Below, piece by piece: positions 47,755-59,704 of a DNA stretch of 64,000 nt (position 1 is the first letter of the stretch; each line of letters begins with the position of its first letter). The notes beneath the pieces are model-generated. The model was not told the DNA's origin. It did no database searches and saw nothing but the letters and a program-made list of their open reading frames with translations. Origin of the DNA: Azadirachta indica (Eukaryota > Streptophyta > Magnoliopsida > Sapindales > Meliaceae); contig CM040443.1 in the NCBI GenBank assembly GCA_022749755.1, positions 3,511,191 to 3,575,190 of the forward strand, read 5' to 3'. A program made the translations under genes and the position numbers.

Positions 47755-48802
47755 ATGGCTGAATCACTTGTCTATGATCTTGTCAAGAATGTCTTGAGGA
47801 AATTTCCATGGTGTGGGGTTTCAGAAAAGACATAGAAAAGCTCGCCAAGACCTTCAACTATATCGAAGCTGTTCTGTTAGATGCCGCCGAACGACCCGTT
47901 GACTGTCACGAGAGGAGATTTTGGCTGGAAAATCTTAAAGATATCTGCTACGATGCTGAAGATGTCTTGGATGAATTTGAGATCGTAGTCGTTCACAGGC
48001 AAGTTCGGAACCGTAAGAGCATTAGAGAGAAGGCAAGCAACTTCTTTTCTTTCTCAAACACATGCCCACTTACTTTTCATTTACGGATGGGTCATAAAAT
48101 TAAGGAGATTAGAGAGAGATTAAATGAAATTAAAGCTGATCATTTAGAAACACCCACCGAGCGGAAAACTCATGAGAACAGACCTGTCATAATCAAGGCG
48201 TTTAAACTGTGGTTGCTTCAGAAGTCATTGGTCGAGAAATGGATAAAGAAAAGATCATAAATTTATTAAAAGACCATAGTATACATGGCGAAAAGGTGTC
48301 TGTCATTCCTATTGTTGCAGTAGGAGGTGTTGGGAAAACTGCAGTTGCAAAATTGGTGTACGACGATGAAAGGATACAAAATGACTTTGGTTTCGATTTA
48401 AAATTTTGGGTTTGTGTCTCGGAGGATTTTGATCTCAAACAGTGGATGGTGAAAATAATTACATCAGCGACTAATCTGAATTATAGCAAATTGGATGTTG
48501 AGCCATTGCAAAGAAACTTGGGAGAACTATTGAAAGATAAAAAATTTCTGCTTGTGTTGGATGATGTATGGAGTGATTCCCCTGAAAAATGGATTAAATT
48601 GAAAACTTTGTTAACGGAAGCTGCTTGTGGAAGCAAAATAATAGTGACTACACGTTGTCATGAAGTTGCCTCAATCATGAGCACTATCTCACCATACATA
48701 ACCTTCGGAACTCTTCCACATGATGTTTGTTTGAAATTGTTCGTTAAATTTGCATTCAGAGAAGAGCAAGAGAATCGACATGCCAAACTCATGCAAATTG
48801 GA
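47755..48802 (+). pseudogene. CNL-B: truncated RGA-type NB-LRR pseudogene
   Basis: The start MAESLVYDLVKNVL is present, then about 25 nt are missing relative to CNL-D near 47,795 (loss of the LASLACQE region), shifting the frame. The next frame (47,808-48,260) carries the coiled coil with EDVLDEF. A 1-nt loss near 48,200-48,207 ('ggcgtttaaactg' for 'ggcaaacgaaattg') shifts it back to 48,209-48,817, which reads GVGGVGKTA (P-loop), FWVCVSED, VLDDVWSD (kinase 2) and SKIIVTTR (RNBS-B). Homology stops at 48,802 just after HAKLMQIG, before GLPL, so ARC2 and the whole LRR are gone. It is replaced by unrelated DNA. Confidence 0.9.
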
Positions 48803-48830
48803 GTGATTTCCACATGATGTATTAAAAAAA

Positions 48831-48911
48831 AGGGAAGTAATTGAATCACACGAAAACAGCGACGAATTTGCAGAATCAGATTCGGAAATGGATTTTCAAT
48901 TGCATGCATAA
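48831..48911 (+). pseudogene. exon-like acidic C-terminal peptide fragment
   Basis: A 26-codon open stretch ending in TAA with a strongly protein-like acidic composition: EVIESHENSDEFAESDSEMD followed by FQLHA. It begins right after the CNL-B break with a purine-rich 'aaaaaag' that could be a splice acceptor. I do not recognise the protein. Confidence 0.3.
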
Positions 48912-49859
48912 GTAGTAGTATCCAAACTATAAACTTATTTCACTCTTTACAATAGCACGTATAAGCCTTTAAGTTAAAAAGCATTTTACCAGCACCTAGA
49001 AGGTAAGGTGCCTTCAATTCATACTGCAGTCTCAACATGCTCTCAATGATTAGGTCCTAAAACTCCGCTGCTCCTCACAGATACATCCATCTACTTTAAA
49101 CGCATGGTACAAGGCAATTTTAGGCCATTGCAATTTAGGATACATAGAATTTTAAGAACAACTCACGGGATAAACATACATATATTAAAGTCTAATACAG
49201 CAATGATATCTAATTCAATGTCTTGTAATCAAGGAAGCTAGGGCTATCATGTTAAATAAGCTAGCAACTTCAAAAAAATTGTCTTCTCATAAAACAGATT
49301 ATGGAAATTAATATGCAAATGGAAGCAAGTTTTCGTTTTAAAGAACTCTTTGCACAACTATTTTGGTTGTCTCATCGTGCATTAATATTGTCAAGGCCAT
49401 CTTTCGAATGATTACTTCACCAAATCTGGATTATATACACAATCAAGAAGTTACCATATATTTAAATTAATAACAAAGTTAATTTCCACAACCTAACCGT
49501 GTGGACTGGACTCCATTCTTAATATTTCTATTGACTTGTCAACAAAAAAATTATATATAAGGTGAATGATGTACTTCTATTTTGGCACGTTTAATTCTTT
49601 GACAGAACACAAATTACCTGTTTGCAGAACTAGCTAACAGAACAAGACAATGAAAATATTCGTAATATGCTCCAAAAATAACACTTTAACAAATTTCAAT
49701 TTCTTTTTACATATTGAAGTTCATTTCATTTTGTAAACAATATACACACAACCAGAGACAGTTGAAATACCCAAATTTCAACAAACAGAATACCTATTAC
49801 AACAAATATAAGAAAAACTGAGTATTAACTTCAAAGTATTTACATATTTCAACTTCTTT

Positions 49860-50170
49860 ACCTCATAAATCAAGGAGTCATCTTCCTCATCGAATTCTCT
49901 ATCATCATTATCATCATTGTAATTGTAATCGAACCACCAGCTCCACTACTTCCTAGAGAAGTCACCATCATAGGTGTAAAACACATTTTCGGGATTGAAT
50001 CTGTACTTTCCAGTTGTTGTGACCCTAGCGTTAAGAGTTTCAGTGAGAGTTACCATTGAATCTGAACAATAACTCAAGTGAATGGGGATTTGAAGAAGAA
50101 AAGGGAAGAGTTTGCCAAAATTCAAGAATTTAAAAAAAAGAAATTGTACCTTCAACAAAGTTACATACAT
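49860..50170 (-). pseudogene. possible small host-gene fragment
   Basis: The minus-strand frame 50,170-49,946 includes MVTLTETLNARVTTTGKYRF and ends GDFSRK-stop; the same frame continues past that TAG with WWFDYNYNDD and EFDEEDDSLIYE. A pyrimidine-rich stretch ending in 'gttattgttcag' just before MVTLT looks like an intron acceptor, and 50,460-50,300 resembles a 5' untranslated exon ('ctcgccgtcgttgtctgctg'). I do not know the family. Most likely a broken copy of a small acidic plant protein gene. Confidence 0.35.
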
Positions 50171-50469
50171 TTATTTTAAAAAAGAAATGAAATTTCAGAA
50201 TTAAATTTAACATATTCTCCAATCAATACCGACCCATCAGATTTAATCGAATATCGTTTCATCAAAACATAACAAAAAACGAAAAAAAAAAAAAAAAAAA
50301 AAACTTCACTACCAGCAGACAACGACGGCGAGATAGAAACCAGCCGACAAAAGGAAGACGAGGAAGTCGCTTGGAGATAACGAGTGAGAGACGATTACGA
50401 ATTTACTTTCATAGTGAGTTTTGAGAAGGAGAATCAAATTTGGTAGGACGGCAAGGGATACAGGACAAC

Positions 50470-51882
50470 GGTAGAAGAGTTGTAATGTTAATTAAAATAT
50501 ATATAAGTAATTTTTTTAGTTTTTTATCAAATTTCATAATATAAATAAAATTTTTTATATTTTTTTTTAATATCAATAAATTAATTTTTTATGTTTAAAA
50601 TCATCATTTTTAACGTATCATTAAAATAACATAATAAAAATAAATATTTAACTTTTTATTAAATAATTAATAAATATAAAATAATTAATAAAATAAAAAA
50701 ATTATCAATTTAATAATTAATAAAATATAATAATTTTATGTTATATCTAAAAAATTATTTAAATTTCATACTTAATAATTTATATAAATGTTATTTTATT
50801 ATTAAAATATAGTTATTTAATATTATTATAATGAATGAGTCATTATAATTATATTAATACATAAATATTTTAAAGTAAAATTTTAAATTATAGCAAACTT
50901 CAAATTTAAATATAAAATTTCAATTTTAAACTTTAAATTTCAAAAAAAATTTCGAAAACAAAAACATAACCATTAAGAGCTTTTTGACCGTTTGGTTAGG
51001 TTATAGAGTACAAAAACAATGTAAATTATAATTTTTAATTTCGTCAAGTAAGCCCTTCATAATTACTTATACATTTTCAATGTAGTCAATTTTATAATTT
51101 TTTATATTTATTTTATTAATAAAAAATTTGCTAAAATAATAAAAAGCTAACAAAATTAAATAACTTTTAATAATTAGAACAATAAATTTTGATGAAAAAT
51201 TTATGCCAAAGAAAATAATCAATTTATAATTAATGAATTAATTTATTGTACTACAGTAATATAAGATTAACAAAACAAATGAATTTTTAAAGAATTTCTT
51301 TTCTTTTGAGATTTCATTTTCTTATCTACAAAATAAAATATTTTTCTGTATAATTATTAAAAAATTAAAAAACTCTTAGATTTATTTATTTTTCTATTTA
51401 TGTAGGATTGAATTTTTGTTAAATACTTTAAATATATAATCAAATTAAGAAATTTAATTCTTTAAATAAGTTTTGTTATATTTAAGATTTTGTCAATATA
51501 ATCTTTATTTTTGAGAATTTTATATTGTGTGTGTATATATATATATATATAATATCTCTAGATTTATTATCTATATATAATATAAATTATTGACTTAATG
51601 TTAAATCTAACAATTATGTGTAAAAATTAAATATATTTTTTTAAAACTTTTTAAAATTAATTTTTAGAAAAAATAATTATATTTCTAATCAAATTTATTT
51701 TATTAAAATTTAAAAATTATAATATTAGAAATAATTATTTTTTTCCTTCAAACAATTACAAAGAAAATAATTGTAATAAACTTATATTTAAATCATAGTT
51801 AAAAATAAAATTATGATTAGATTATAAAATTATGTTATATTAATAATAACAATTCAAAAATGATACTTTTATAATAAATTAA
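50470..51882. other. AT-rich DNA, no gene seen
   Basis: Nearly pure A/T with (TA)n at about 51,531-51,550. All frames closed; no boundary features. Confidence 0.45.
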
Positions 51883-53591
51883 GGGAAATTGACATATATC
51901 CCCCTAATATTGGGAGAATAGACACTTACCTCCGTAATGTTTGGAGAAAAACAAATGCCCTCTCACGTTTAGACAAATATACAAATATTCTCCTTGACTT
52001 ATGTATTATTTAGTTGACTGATTAGTTAAATATTATTTACATCACTAAACTTTTAAATAATCATAAATTAAAGAGTAATTATTTTAATTATAATAACTTA
52101 GTCCCCATTCTAATATTTTTTTATAATTTATATTTTGTAATTATAATAATTTAGTTCCTACTTTAATATTTTTAACAAAATATAAAGAATTAAATAATTT
52201 TTTAATTTATTATTTTAATAAAAATTTTAAAAAATTATAATAAAAAAAAAATTTAACAATGAAGTAGACCGGATTTATATGATAAAATATTTTTAATCCT
52301 TTATTTTTACTTTCTTAATAATAATTTGATATTTAACTGTCAAAAAAATTTTAAAATATTTTTTTACTATTTTATTCTTATATACATTATATTTTGTTAA
52401 TTTCATTATATTTGTTATAAAAATATAAATAAAATATATAAAAAAAAAGAAAATTTGATATCATTTATTAATAAAATTAATAATTAAATATCATTAGTTG
52501 ACTAATTAAATAAATATCATTTGTATCTCTTAAATTTTTATATATTAATAATTTAGATATAATTATTTTTATTATATCAATTTAGTCTTTATTTTAATAT
52601 TTTAAAATATATTAAGAATTAAATAATTTTTTAATTTATTATTTCAATAAAAAATTAAAAAAATATTATTATTTAAAAAAATTCTAATAATGAGTTAGAT
52701 CAAACCCATACGCTTAAATAATTTTAATTTTTTCTTTTACTTTTTCAGTAATAATTTAATATTCAATTATAAAAAAATTTTAAATAAAATATTATTATGA
52801 CATTTTATTTGTATATATAATATGTTCATTTAAAAATTATTTAACTTTTTATTATATTTTTTTAAAAAAATTATGAAAGTATAAATAAAAAAAAAAGTAT
52901 GTGTTCTATATGTGTATGTGTGTGCTCTCCTTTTTTTATATTTGTATTAAAACTAAAGTATATTATTTCACAATAATATAAAATATATTTAATTATTATT
53001 TCTATTAACAAACAATATCAAATTTTCTTTTTTATATGTTTTATTTATATTTTTATAATAAATATAATGAACTTAACATAATCTTTTAAATGAATATAGT
53101 ATATATAAAAATAAAATAGTAAAAATATATTTTAAAATTTTTTTAACAATTAAATATCAAATTATTATTAAAAAAGTAAAAGTAAAGAGTTAAAAATATT
53201 TTAACATATAAATCCAATCTACTTCATTGTTATATTTTTTAATTATAATTTTTTAAAATTTTTATTAAAATAATAAAGTAAAAAAATATTTAGTTTTTAG
53301 TATCTTGTTAAAAATATTAAAATAGAAACTAAATTGTTATAATTATAAAATATAAATTATAAAAAAATATTAAAATGGGGACTAAGTTGTTATAATTAAA
53401 ATAATTATTCTTTAATTTATAATTATTGAAAAGTTTATAGATATAAAAAATATTTAACTAATTAGTTAATTAGAAAAAAAGTCAAGAGAATATTTTTATA
53501 TTTATCCAAACTTTGAATGGCATTTTTTTTTTCCAAACATCATGAAATAAGTGTCTATACCCAAACAATAGAGGGTATATGTCAATTTCCC
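51883..53591. mobile_element. long-TIR palindromic element, copy 1 (about 1.71 kb)
   Basis: Begins 'gggaaattgacatatatccc' and ends with the complement '...tatatgtcaatttccc'. The inverted repeats run far inward: 'agacacttacctccgtaatg' pairs with the region around 'aagtgtctataccc', and 'cttagtccccattctaatat' (about 52,100) with 'atattaaaatggggactaag' (about 53,365), so each arm is roughly 700-800 bp and almost the entire element can fold back. The centre (about 52,910) carries 'tatgtgtatgtgtgtgctct'. No transposase. Flanks 'ataaattaa' and 'ataaatttt' may be a degraded 9-bp target-site duplication, as in Mutator-like elements. It ends 269 bp before the CNL-D start. Confidence 0.75.
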
Positions 53592-53639
53592 ATAAATTTT
53601 ACATATATAATTTCTTAAATATAATATATTTATATGCTT

Positions 53640-53760
53640 CAACAAGCAACTATTGTTTGGCCTAGCCGTTTCTATTGTTTGTGCGCTCTCTTTCGGTTCT
53701 TGGGTTCAAGACCCGTTGACGGCAATCGACTTTTAGCTTCAAGATGTGTTGAAGACCTCT
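53640..53760 (+). repeat. tRNA-derived SINE-like insert upstream of CNL-D
   Basis: A box TGGCCTAGCCG at 53,658-53,668 and B box GGTTCAAGACC at 53,703-53,713, spaced as in a tRNA. The same insert sits before CNL-E. CNL-B lacks it: its flank runs from 'ataatatatttg' straight to 'tccatttataag', which in CNL-D lies just after the insert. It ends 100 bp before the CNL-D ATG. Confidence 0.6.
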
Positions 53761-53860
53761 CCATTTATAAGAGAGTTGACCATATATTTTCCATAGAAAC
53801 GGAAATCCCATTGTAGCTCAAACACAATCACCTCATTGTTTGTCTTCCTCCAACTAAATT

Positions 53861-56503
53861 ATGGCCGAATCACTTGTCTACGGTCTTGTCAAGGATGTCT
53901 TGGGTAAGCTGGCCTCCCTTGCTTGTCAAGAAATTTCCATGGTGTGGGGTTTCAGAAAAGACATAGAAAAGCTTGCCAACACCTTGAAGTATATCGAAGC
54001 TGTTCTGTTAGATGCCGACGAACGACCCGTTGACAGTCACGAGAGGAGAGTTTGGCTGGAAAATCTTAAGGATGTCTGCTACGATGCTGAAGATGTCTTG
54101 GATGAATTTGAGATCGAAGTCGTGCGTAGGCAAGTTCGGAACCGTATGAGCAGTAGAAGGAAGGCAAGCGACTTCTTTTCTTTCTCAAACACTTGCCCAC
54201 TTGCTTTTCGTTTAAGGATGGGTCATAAAATTAAGGAGATTAGAGAGAGATTAAATGAAATTAAAGCTGATCATATAGAAACGCCCACTGAGAGGAAAAC
54301 TCATGAGAATAGACCTGTCATAATCAGAGCAAACGAAATTGTGGTTGCTTCGGAAGTCATTGGTCGAGAATTGGATAAAGAAAAGATCATAAATTTATTG
54401 AAAGATCATAGTGAACGTAGTGAAAAGGTGTCTGTCATTCCTATTGTTGGAGTAGGAGGTGTTGGGAAAACTGCAGTTGCAAAATTGGTGTACGACAATG
54501 AAAGGGTAAAAAATGATTTTGGTTTCGATTTAAAAATTTGGGTATGTGTCTCTGAGGATTCTGATCTCAAACAGTGCATAGTGAAAATAATTAGATCAGT
54601 AACTAATATGAATTATAGCAAATTGGATGTTGAACCATTGCAAAGAAAATTGGGAGAATTATTGAAAGATAAAAAATATTTGCTTGTGTTGGATGATGTA
54701 TGGAGTGATTCCCGTGAAAAATGGATTAAATTGAAAACTTTGTTAATGGAAGGTGGTTGTGGAAGTAAAATAATAGTGACTACACGTAGTCTCAGAGTTG
54801 CCTCAATCATGAGCACTATCTCACCATACATAACCTTAGGAACTCTTCCACTGGATGTTTGTTTGTCCTTGTTTTTTAAATGTGCATTCAGAGAATTAGG
54901 CCAAGAGGATGGGCATCCCAAACTCAAGCAAATTGGAGAGGAAATTGTGAAAAATTGTGGAGGAATTCCTTTGGCAGTGAGAACACTGGGAAGTCTGTTG
55001 TATTCTTCGACTGATGAAAATGAGTGGAAGCATGAGAGAGATAGTGAGATTTGGAAAGCAGGGGAGAAGGAAAATGAAATTTTACCTGCTCTAAGACTAA
55101 GTTATGATCAGTTGCCATCTCACTTGAAACGGTGTTTTGTTTACTGTTCTCTCTTTCCGAAAGATTATGTTTTTAGTTCATATAATTTGCCTCTATTTTG
55201 GATGGCACATGGGCTCGTACAAAGTCCAGGTGAAGATGAAGAGCCGGAAATTGTTAGTGTGCGGTATTTAAAGGAATTATGGTCAAGATCTTTCTTTCAA
55301 GATTTTAACAGAATTTCTGAAGGAGTCGATATGGTCAGTTTCAAAATGCATGACATTATGCATGATCTTGCAGCAAAAATAGCAGAAGGTGAGTTCTTGA
55401 TGGTTGACTCCAACAGAAAATTCAAATTGGCTTCCAAAACGGTCAGACATTTATCATTTATAGGTGGTAATGTGTCTGAAAAGGAGATAATTTCAGATCT
55501 CTTTCCTAAAGTTGGTAATTTGAGAACTATTTCTTTTCCAATTGAAGACGAGGGATTTGGAAAAGCTTTTGTTGAAGCATGCATTCGAAGGTTTCGATGT
55601 TTACGGGTGCTTGATTTCGCTGATTCCAGCATTGAAGTCCTGCCAAAAGAGATTGGGAAATTGAAGCATCTGAGATATTTCAGTCTGAATCATCACAGAC
55701 TGAGAAAAGTCCCTAACTCCCTCTGCAAGCTACAAAGTTTGCAAGCTTTAAACCTCAAAGAATGCCTCGAACTAGAAGAGTTGCCGAAGGACGTGAGGTA
55801 CATGATTGGCCTCAGAGCCTTCAAATTCAGCACCAAACAGAATAGTTTGCAAAAGAATGGCATTGGTTGCTTGGTTTCTCTCAGGTTTCTTTCCATTACT
55901 TGCTGTTCTAATTTAAAATATTTGTTTGAAGATATCGGCCAACTTAAAGCCCTTCGAACTTTAGCCACTATGGACTGTCCAAGACTGATCTGTTTGCCAC
56001 ACAGTATCAAAAACTTGAGCTCGTTAGAGAACTTGATAATCGGCGACTGTAAAAAGCTTGATCTCGAATTGAGAATGAAATCGGATAGAGAAAGCATACG
56101 TCATCATCAACTCAGTGCCGACACAACCACAACGCCTCACCTGAAAACGCTGATGATTGGAGGAATTCTACAGTTGGTGGAGTTGCCTCCGTGGCTTCTT
56201 GACGCTTTTGCCAACACTTTACAGACTTTGATCATTCACAGTTGTCCCAATTTCATAGCACTACCGGACCCACTGCAATGTCTCACATCACTTCAAAATC
56301 TTGAGATCGTGGAGTGCCCGAAATTGGCATCTCTCCCGGAGGATATTCGTCACCTCAGGGAATTAAAACAGTTGTTAATTGAAGATTGTCCTATGGTGAG
56401 TGACAGATGCCTACCTGCAGGAACAGGTGAAGATTGGCCCAATATTGCTCATATTCCTAACATTCAGATTGATGGAGAGACGATCCAATCACGCAATTAT
56501 TAG
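53861..56503 (+). CDS. CNL-D: intact RGA-type CC-NB-LRR immune receptor
   Basis: A single-exon gene for an 880-aa intracellular immune receptor of the CNL class (RGA-like). Order: Rx-type coiled coil 1 to about 130 with EDVLDEF at 77-83; NB-ARC with P-loop GVGGVGKTA at 197-205, RNBS-A KIWVCVSED at 225-233, kinase 2 LLVLDDVWSD at 274-283, RNBS-B GSKIIVTTRS at 301-310, GLPL as CGGIPLA at 366-372, RNBS-D CFVYCSLFPKDY at 425-436, MHD motif MHDIMHDLA at 496-504; then LRRs from about 545 to 870 with a run of 'L-x-x-L-x-I-x-x-C-P-x-L' repeats at the end. No TIR domain. All nucleotide-binding motifs are canonical, so it should switch between ADP and ATP states. The ATG is preceded by the leader shared with CNL-A, B and E. 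Upstream lie a SINE-like insert and a 1.7-kb palindromic element. Ligand or pathogen unknown. Confidence 0.95.
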   Translation: MAESLVYGLVKDVLGKLASLACQEISMVWGFRKDIEKLANTLKYIEAVLLDADERPVDSHERRVWLENLKDVCYDAEDVLDEFEIEVVRRQVRNRMSSRRKASDFFSFSNTCPLAFRLRMGHKIKEIRERLNEIKADHIETPTERKTHENRPVIIRANEIVVASEVIGRELDKEKIINLLKDHSERSEKVSVIPIVGVGGVGKTAVAKLVYDNERVKNDFGFDLKIWVCVSEDSDLKQCIVKIIRSVTNMNYSKLDVEPLQRKLGELLKDKKYLLVLDDVWSDSREKWIKLKTLLMEGGCGSKIIVTTRSLRVASIMSTISPYITLGTLPLDVCLSLFFKCAFRELGQEDGHPKLKQIGEEIVKNCGGIPLAVRTLGSLLYSSTDENEWKHERDSEIWKAGEKENEILPALRLSYDQLPSHLKRCFVYCSLFPKDYVFSSYNLPLFWMAHGLVQSPGEDEEPEIVSVRYLKELWSRSFFQDFNRISEGVDMVSFKMHDIMHDLAAKIAEGEFLMVDSNRKFKLASKTVRHLSFIGGNVSEKEIISDLFPKVGNLRTISFPIEDEGFGKAFVEACIRRFRCLRVLDFADSSIEVLPKEIGKLKHLRYFSLNHHRLRKVPNSLCKLQSLQALNLKECLELEELPKDVRYMIGLRAFKFSTKQNSLQKNGIGCLVSLRFLSITCCSNLKYLFEDIGQLKALRTLATMDCPRLICLPHSIKNLSSLENLIIGDCKKLDLELRMKSDRESIRHHQLSADTTTTPHLKTLMIGGILQLVELPPWLLDAFANTLQTLIIHSCPNFIALPDPLQCLTSLQNLEIVECPKLASLPEDIRHLRELKQLLIEDCPMVSDRCLPAGTGEDWPNIAHIPNIQIDGETIQSRNY

Positions 56504-57401
56504 GTAATATTGTTGAATCTTTCTCATTTTCAATTTGTTTTTAAGTTGCACAGCTGTTCCCATTAGAAGGATTTTTCTGTGAAAAAATTATCCTACATTT
56601 GAATAGATATAAATAAATATAAAGAGGATATTTAGTAATATTTTTAAAACGGTGTTTTAGAAAATTATAAAAATAGTGTTTTAAAAGGAAATGTCTTTAA
56701 TAGTGTTTATTAAAAATAATGTCCTTAAATGAAAACAATAGAAAATATGTTCACATTGTTTTTAAAAATAAGTCTAACAGATTATTTTTAAAAAAAAATT
56801 GTAATTAATTTCAAAAATTCATTTTGAAAATTGTAACAGGAACAAAAGTCTATTATTACTTTTTGGTTGAAATTTAAAAAATAATAAAATTTATTAAAGA
56901 TGCAATGAAACATATTTTTGTTATTTTGATTTTTGAGACTGCATCCAAATAGCCTCTAAATCTCAGTAACATTTTTTGATTCTTACTTCTTAAAAAATAA
57001 ATAAATACTTTTATATTTGTATTGTTGTAAATTTTTAATCTTTAATAAACAATAAAATATCTTTAAAAAGAGTCATAAATAGAGTCTCTAACTGTAAATT
57101 TATTATTATTATTTTATTACCTTACAAAATAATATTTTTTCTTAGTAGGGGGATTTTTTTTAATCATGTTTAGGATTATTATTTTTATTCTTTGGTTATT
57201 TTCTTTACTACTTTCTATTAACACATTTGTTATTTCAACATTGCAGTTTCCTTGGAGATTCAGCTAAATTGCATAATCAATGCAAGTGTTCATCAATAAA
57301 TGTTTGGTTCAAAGTTGTGTTATTTTATTGTTAAAATAATTGTAAACTTGAACTATAAATATTACTAGTTGCAATGTAATTTGTCCAAATTGAAGTTTGC
57401 T

Positions 57402-57440
<39 letters not shown>

Positions 57441-58259
57441 AGGGTGATGTATTTCAAGTAACCTCTTTGTTGAAGTGTTGACTAGTGTTATGCCTTGTTC
57501 TTACTTTTCTCCCATATCTTCAAGTATCCACTTAAACATATAGCACAAAAATATTTCATTGAAATACAAATATATCATGAATCATCTGATAATGATTGAG
57601 TGATATATTATATTTTTTGACAATAGGTCATGAAAATAAACTTACGTATCTCTCATGTTGTTATTTGCTACTTATAACCTTTTTTACTCATAAATTATTA
57701 AGTATTTGTTTCTAAAACACATTTTGGGCATACTTGCTATTATCATCTCAAAATCATTTTCACATTGATTTTAGATAGAAAAATGTTAACGTATTGTTTG
57801 ATATATACATTAATTTATGGATGATCAAGGAGAAATCTCCTGAGAGAACTTCGTTGCCAAGAGTGGAGTTGTTGTGTTGCCCACCCCCCACCCCCACAAC
57901 CCAATCATTTCACCTCACCATTCTTAAATTCCCACGCTTCACTTGGAAGAAACAACACATAAATCACCTTAGTCAATGTTATCACTTATATCAAATATTT
58001 TTAAGTCTTGTTGGCAAAACAATGTGTAAAAGATGACTAGATGTATGGCATAAAACATTACAACATCCACATTTACAACCTTGTCTGGTTGTATCCCATT
58101 AAAATTCAATAAAAATTCAGCTATTTCCTTCTGCAATATTTGTCAATTTCCATAGGTTAACTTTCAGAGGCACTGACGTAAACACAACAGAGCCCTTTCA
58201 GGTTATTTATTTTGACATTTGAGGCCCTGATAATAATCCCCTTTTAACTATAGCTTGAT
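56504..58259. other. CNL-D 3' flank, no further gene
   Basis: The first 900 bp match the CNL-A 3' flank. (TA)n lies at 57,406-57,435. A 80-codon frame at 57,794-58,036 contains a C-run and reads Pro/Thr-rich without a known motif, so it is not called. Nothing else recognised. Confidence 0.5.
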
Positions 58260-59704
58260 ATGAGATGTGTTATTGTAAGAGCAAAAACGAAACATTTAAA
58301 TGATTTTAGGAAGGGATTGAATATTTTTCGAATAATAGGACAAAAGTGGATAATTAGGCTAGGCCAAACCTCAAGGGTATTGAATATTTTTCCTAATACA
58401 AATAACTATAAATAAAAGATAAAATATTATGTATTAAAGAATTGTAAAATATTAATTCAATCTACCAAAAAAAAAAAAAAAAAAAAAAACATAGAAACAT
58501 ATGTATACTATATTTCCAAGTAAAGCATAACAGTTGAGGGTATAGATGAAGACTGACATAACTCAAATCAATTAAATATTAATTGCAGTATTAAGATCTA
58601 AAAATATCTAAATCACAAAGTTACTGAAATTAATGAGGAAAATAAATTTTCATATTAGAATAATTTTAACAAATAAATTTTCTACTGATAGAGTTCTCAA
58701 CAAAGGGTTTTTTGAATTGTTAATTTGTTAATTATAATTTATGTTAAATTCAATTGTGTAATTAAAAATTTTTTATGAAATTATATTATAATAAAATAAA
58801 AATTAATATTTAAATAAAATTAGCTTCTTTAAAAAATTTAATCTCTTAAATAATTTAGTTTAAAACTTAAATTTGAACTACTTCTTATAAATAAAACACT
58901 TTTTGTGTAGTCTTAACTCATAGTGCTTCACCTTATCCGAGTTCGAACTTTTTATTTACAAATGACTTTCTCTTTGGGTTTTAGACACAAGTAGGCCTCG
59001 GTTAGACAACCACAATATTTTTTATTTTTACTTGAGTGTCCTATTTACATTACACAATATACTTTCAACCCCCATACATTTTTATTGTAACTTAACATTA
59101 CTAAAATTTAAACTAAAATTAATATAATATTAATTTTGACACACATCATGCACCTTTATATATCATTCATTGAATATACTATTTTCTTTCTCAATAACAA
59201 ATTTAATGCATCATAACAAACTATAAATGCAATAAAATCGGTCATGAAGAAGCAAAACAATATTTAAGAAGATTTTAACCACATGAACATTTTTTTATCT
59301 GTTCATGAATATAAATTTGAGGTGAAACTTATTTTAAACCAATTTTTATCAAAATTATTTAGTTCATTAGTGAAATACAGGTGCACAACTTAGGAGGTAA
59401 GACATCTAAAAAATATTTCTACGAATATTAATTCTCAGTACAATGGCGATCGATACAAGTAGAATGCAAATTTAAGGAGCAAGGGAGAAGAGAATTATCA
59501 CCTTAAAATTTGTGTAATTCTACAAATTTCTAGTCTATTTTTGTGTTTTAGAGCACCAAATTTGAGGATTTCCCTAACAAAGACTCTTAATTTCGTATTT
59601 TTTACCAGGAATACAAAGAATACATGAATTAATACACCTTTCAATTAAATATCTCTCAACATGGAGAAATAATGAAGTAAAAGTAATCTGCGTAAAATTA
59701 TAAA
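58260..59704 (+). repeat. copy of the distal CNL 5' flank
   Basis: Matches the minus-strand reading of about 17,300-18,500 (CNL-A flank) and 46,380-46,830 (CNL-B flank): 'cttgaggtttg', 'cctagcctaattatccac', 'gcttcaccttatccgag', 'gaggtgaaacttattttaa', 'gtgaaatac'. It should therefore introduce a CNL. Instead it runs into an LRR scrap. A poly(A) run lies at about 58,466-58,489. Confidence 0.6.

Larger units (their letters stand above)
48803..50460. other. foreign block replacing the CNL-B 3' part
   Basis: The block is less AT-rich than its surroundings and begins exactly at the CNL-B break. It holds two exon-like pieces on opposite strands (next two entries) and an A22 run at 50,282-50,303. 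Between about 48,912 and 49,860 no coding frame is visible. It may be a captured host gene fragment or part of a transposon carrying one. Confidence 0.45.

Noticed and set aside
53658..53713. A true tRNA gene upstream of CNL-D
   Set aside because: A and B boxes are present but there is no cloverleaf: acceptor and anticodon arms do not pair. A SINE-like fragment fits better.
57794..58036. 80-codon Pro/Thr-containing frame downstream of CNL-D
   Set aside because: It is driven by a C-rich run, has no motif, no homologue in the CNL-A 3' flank and no supporting splice or promoter context.
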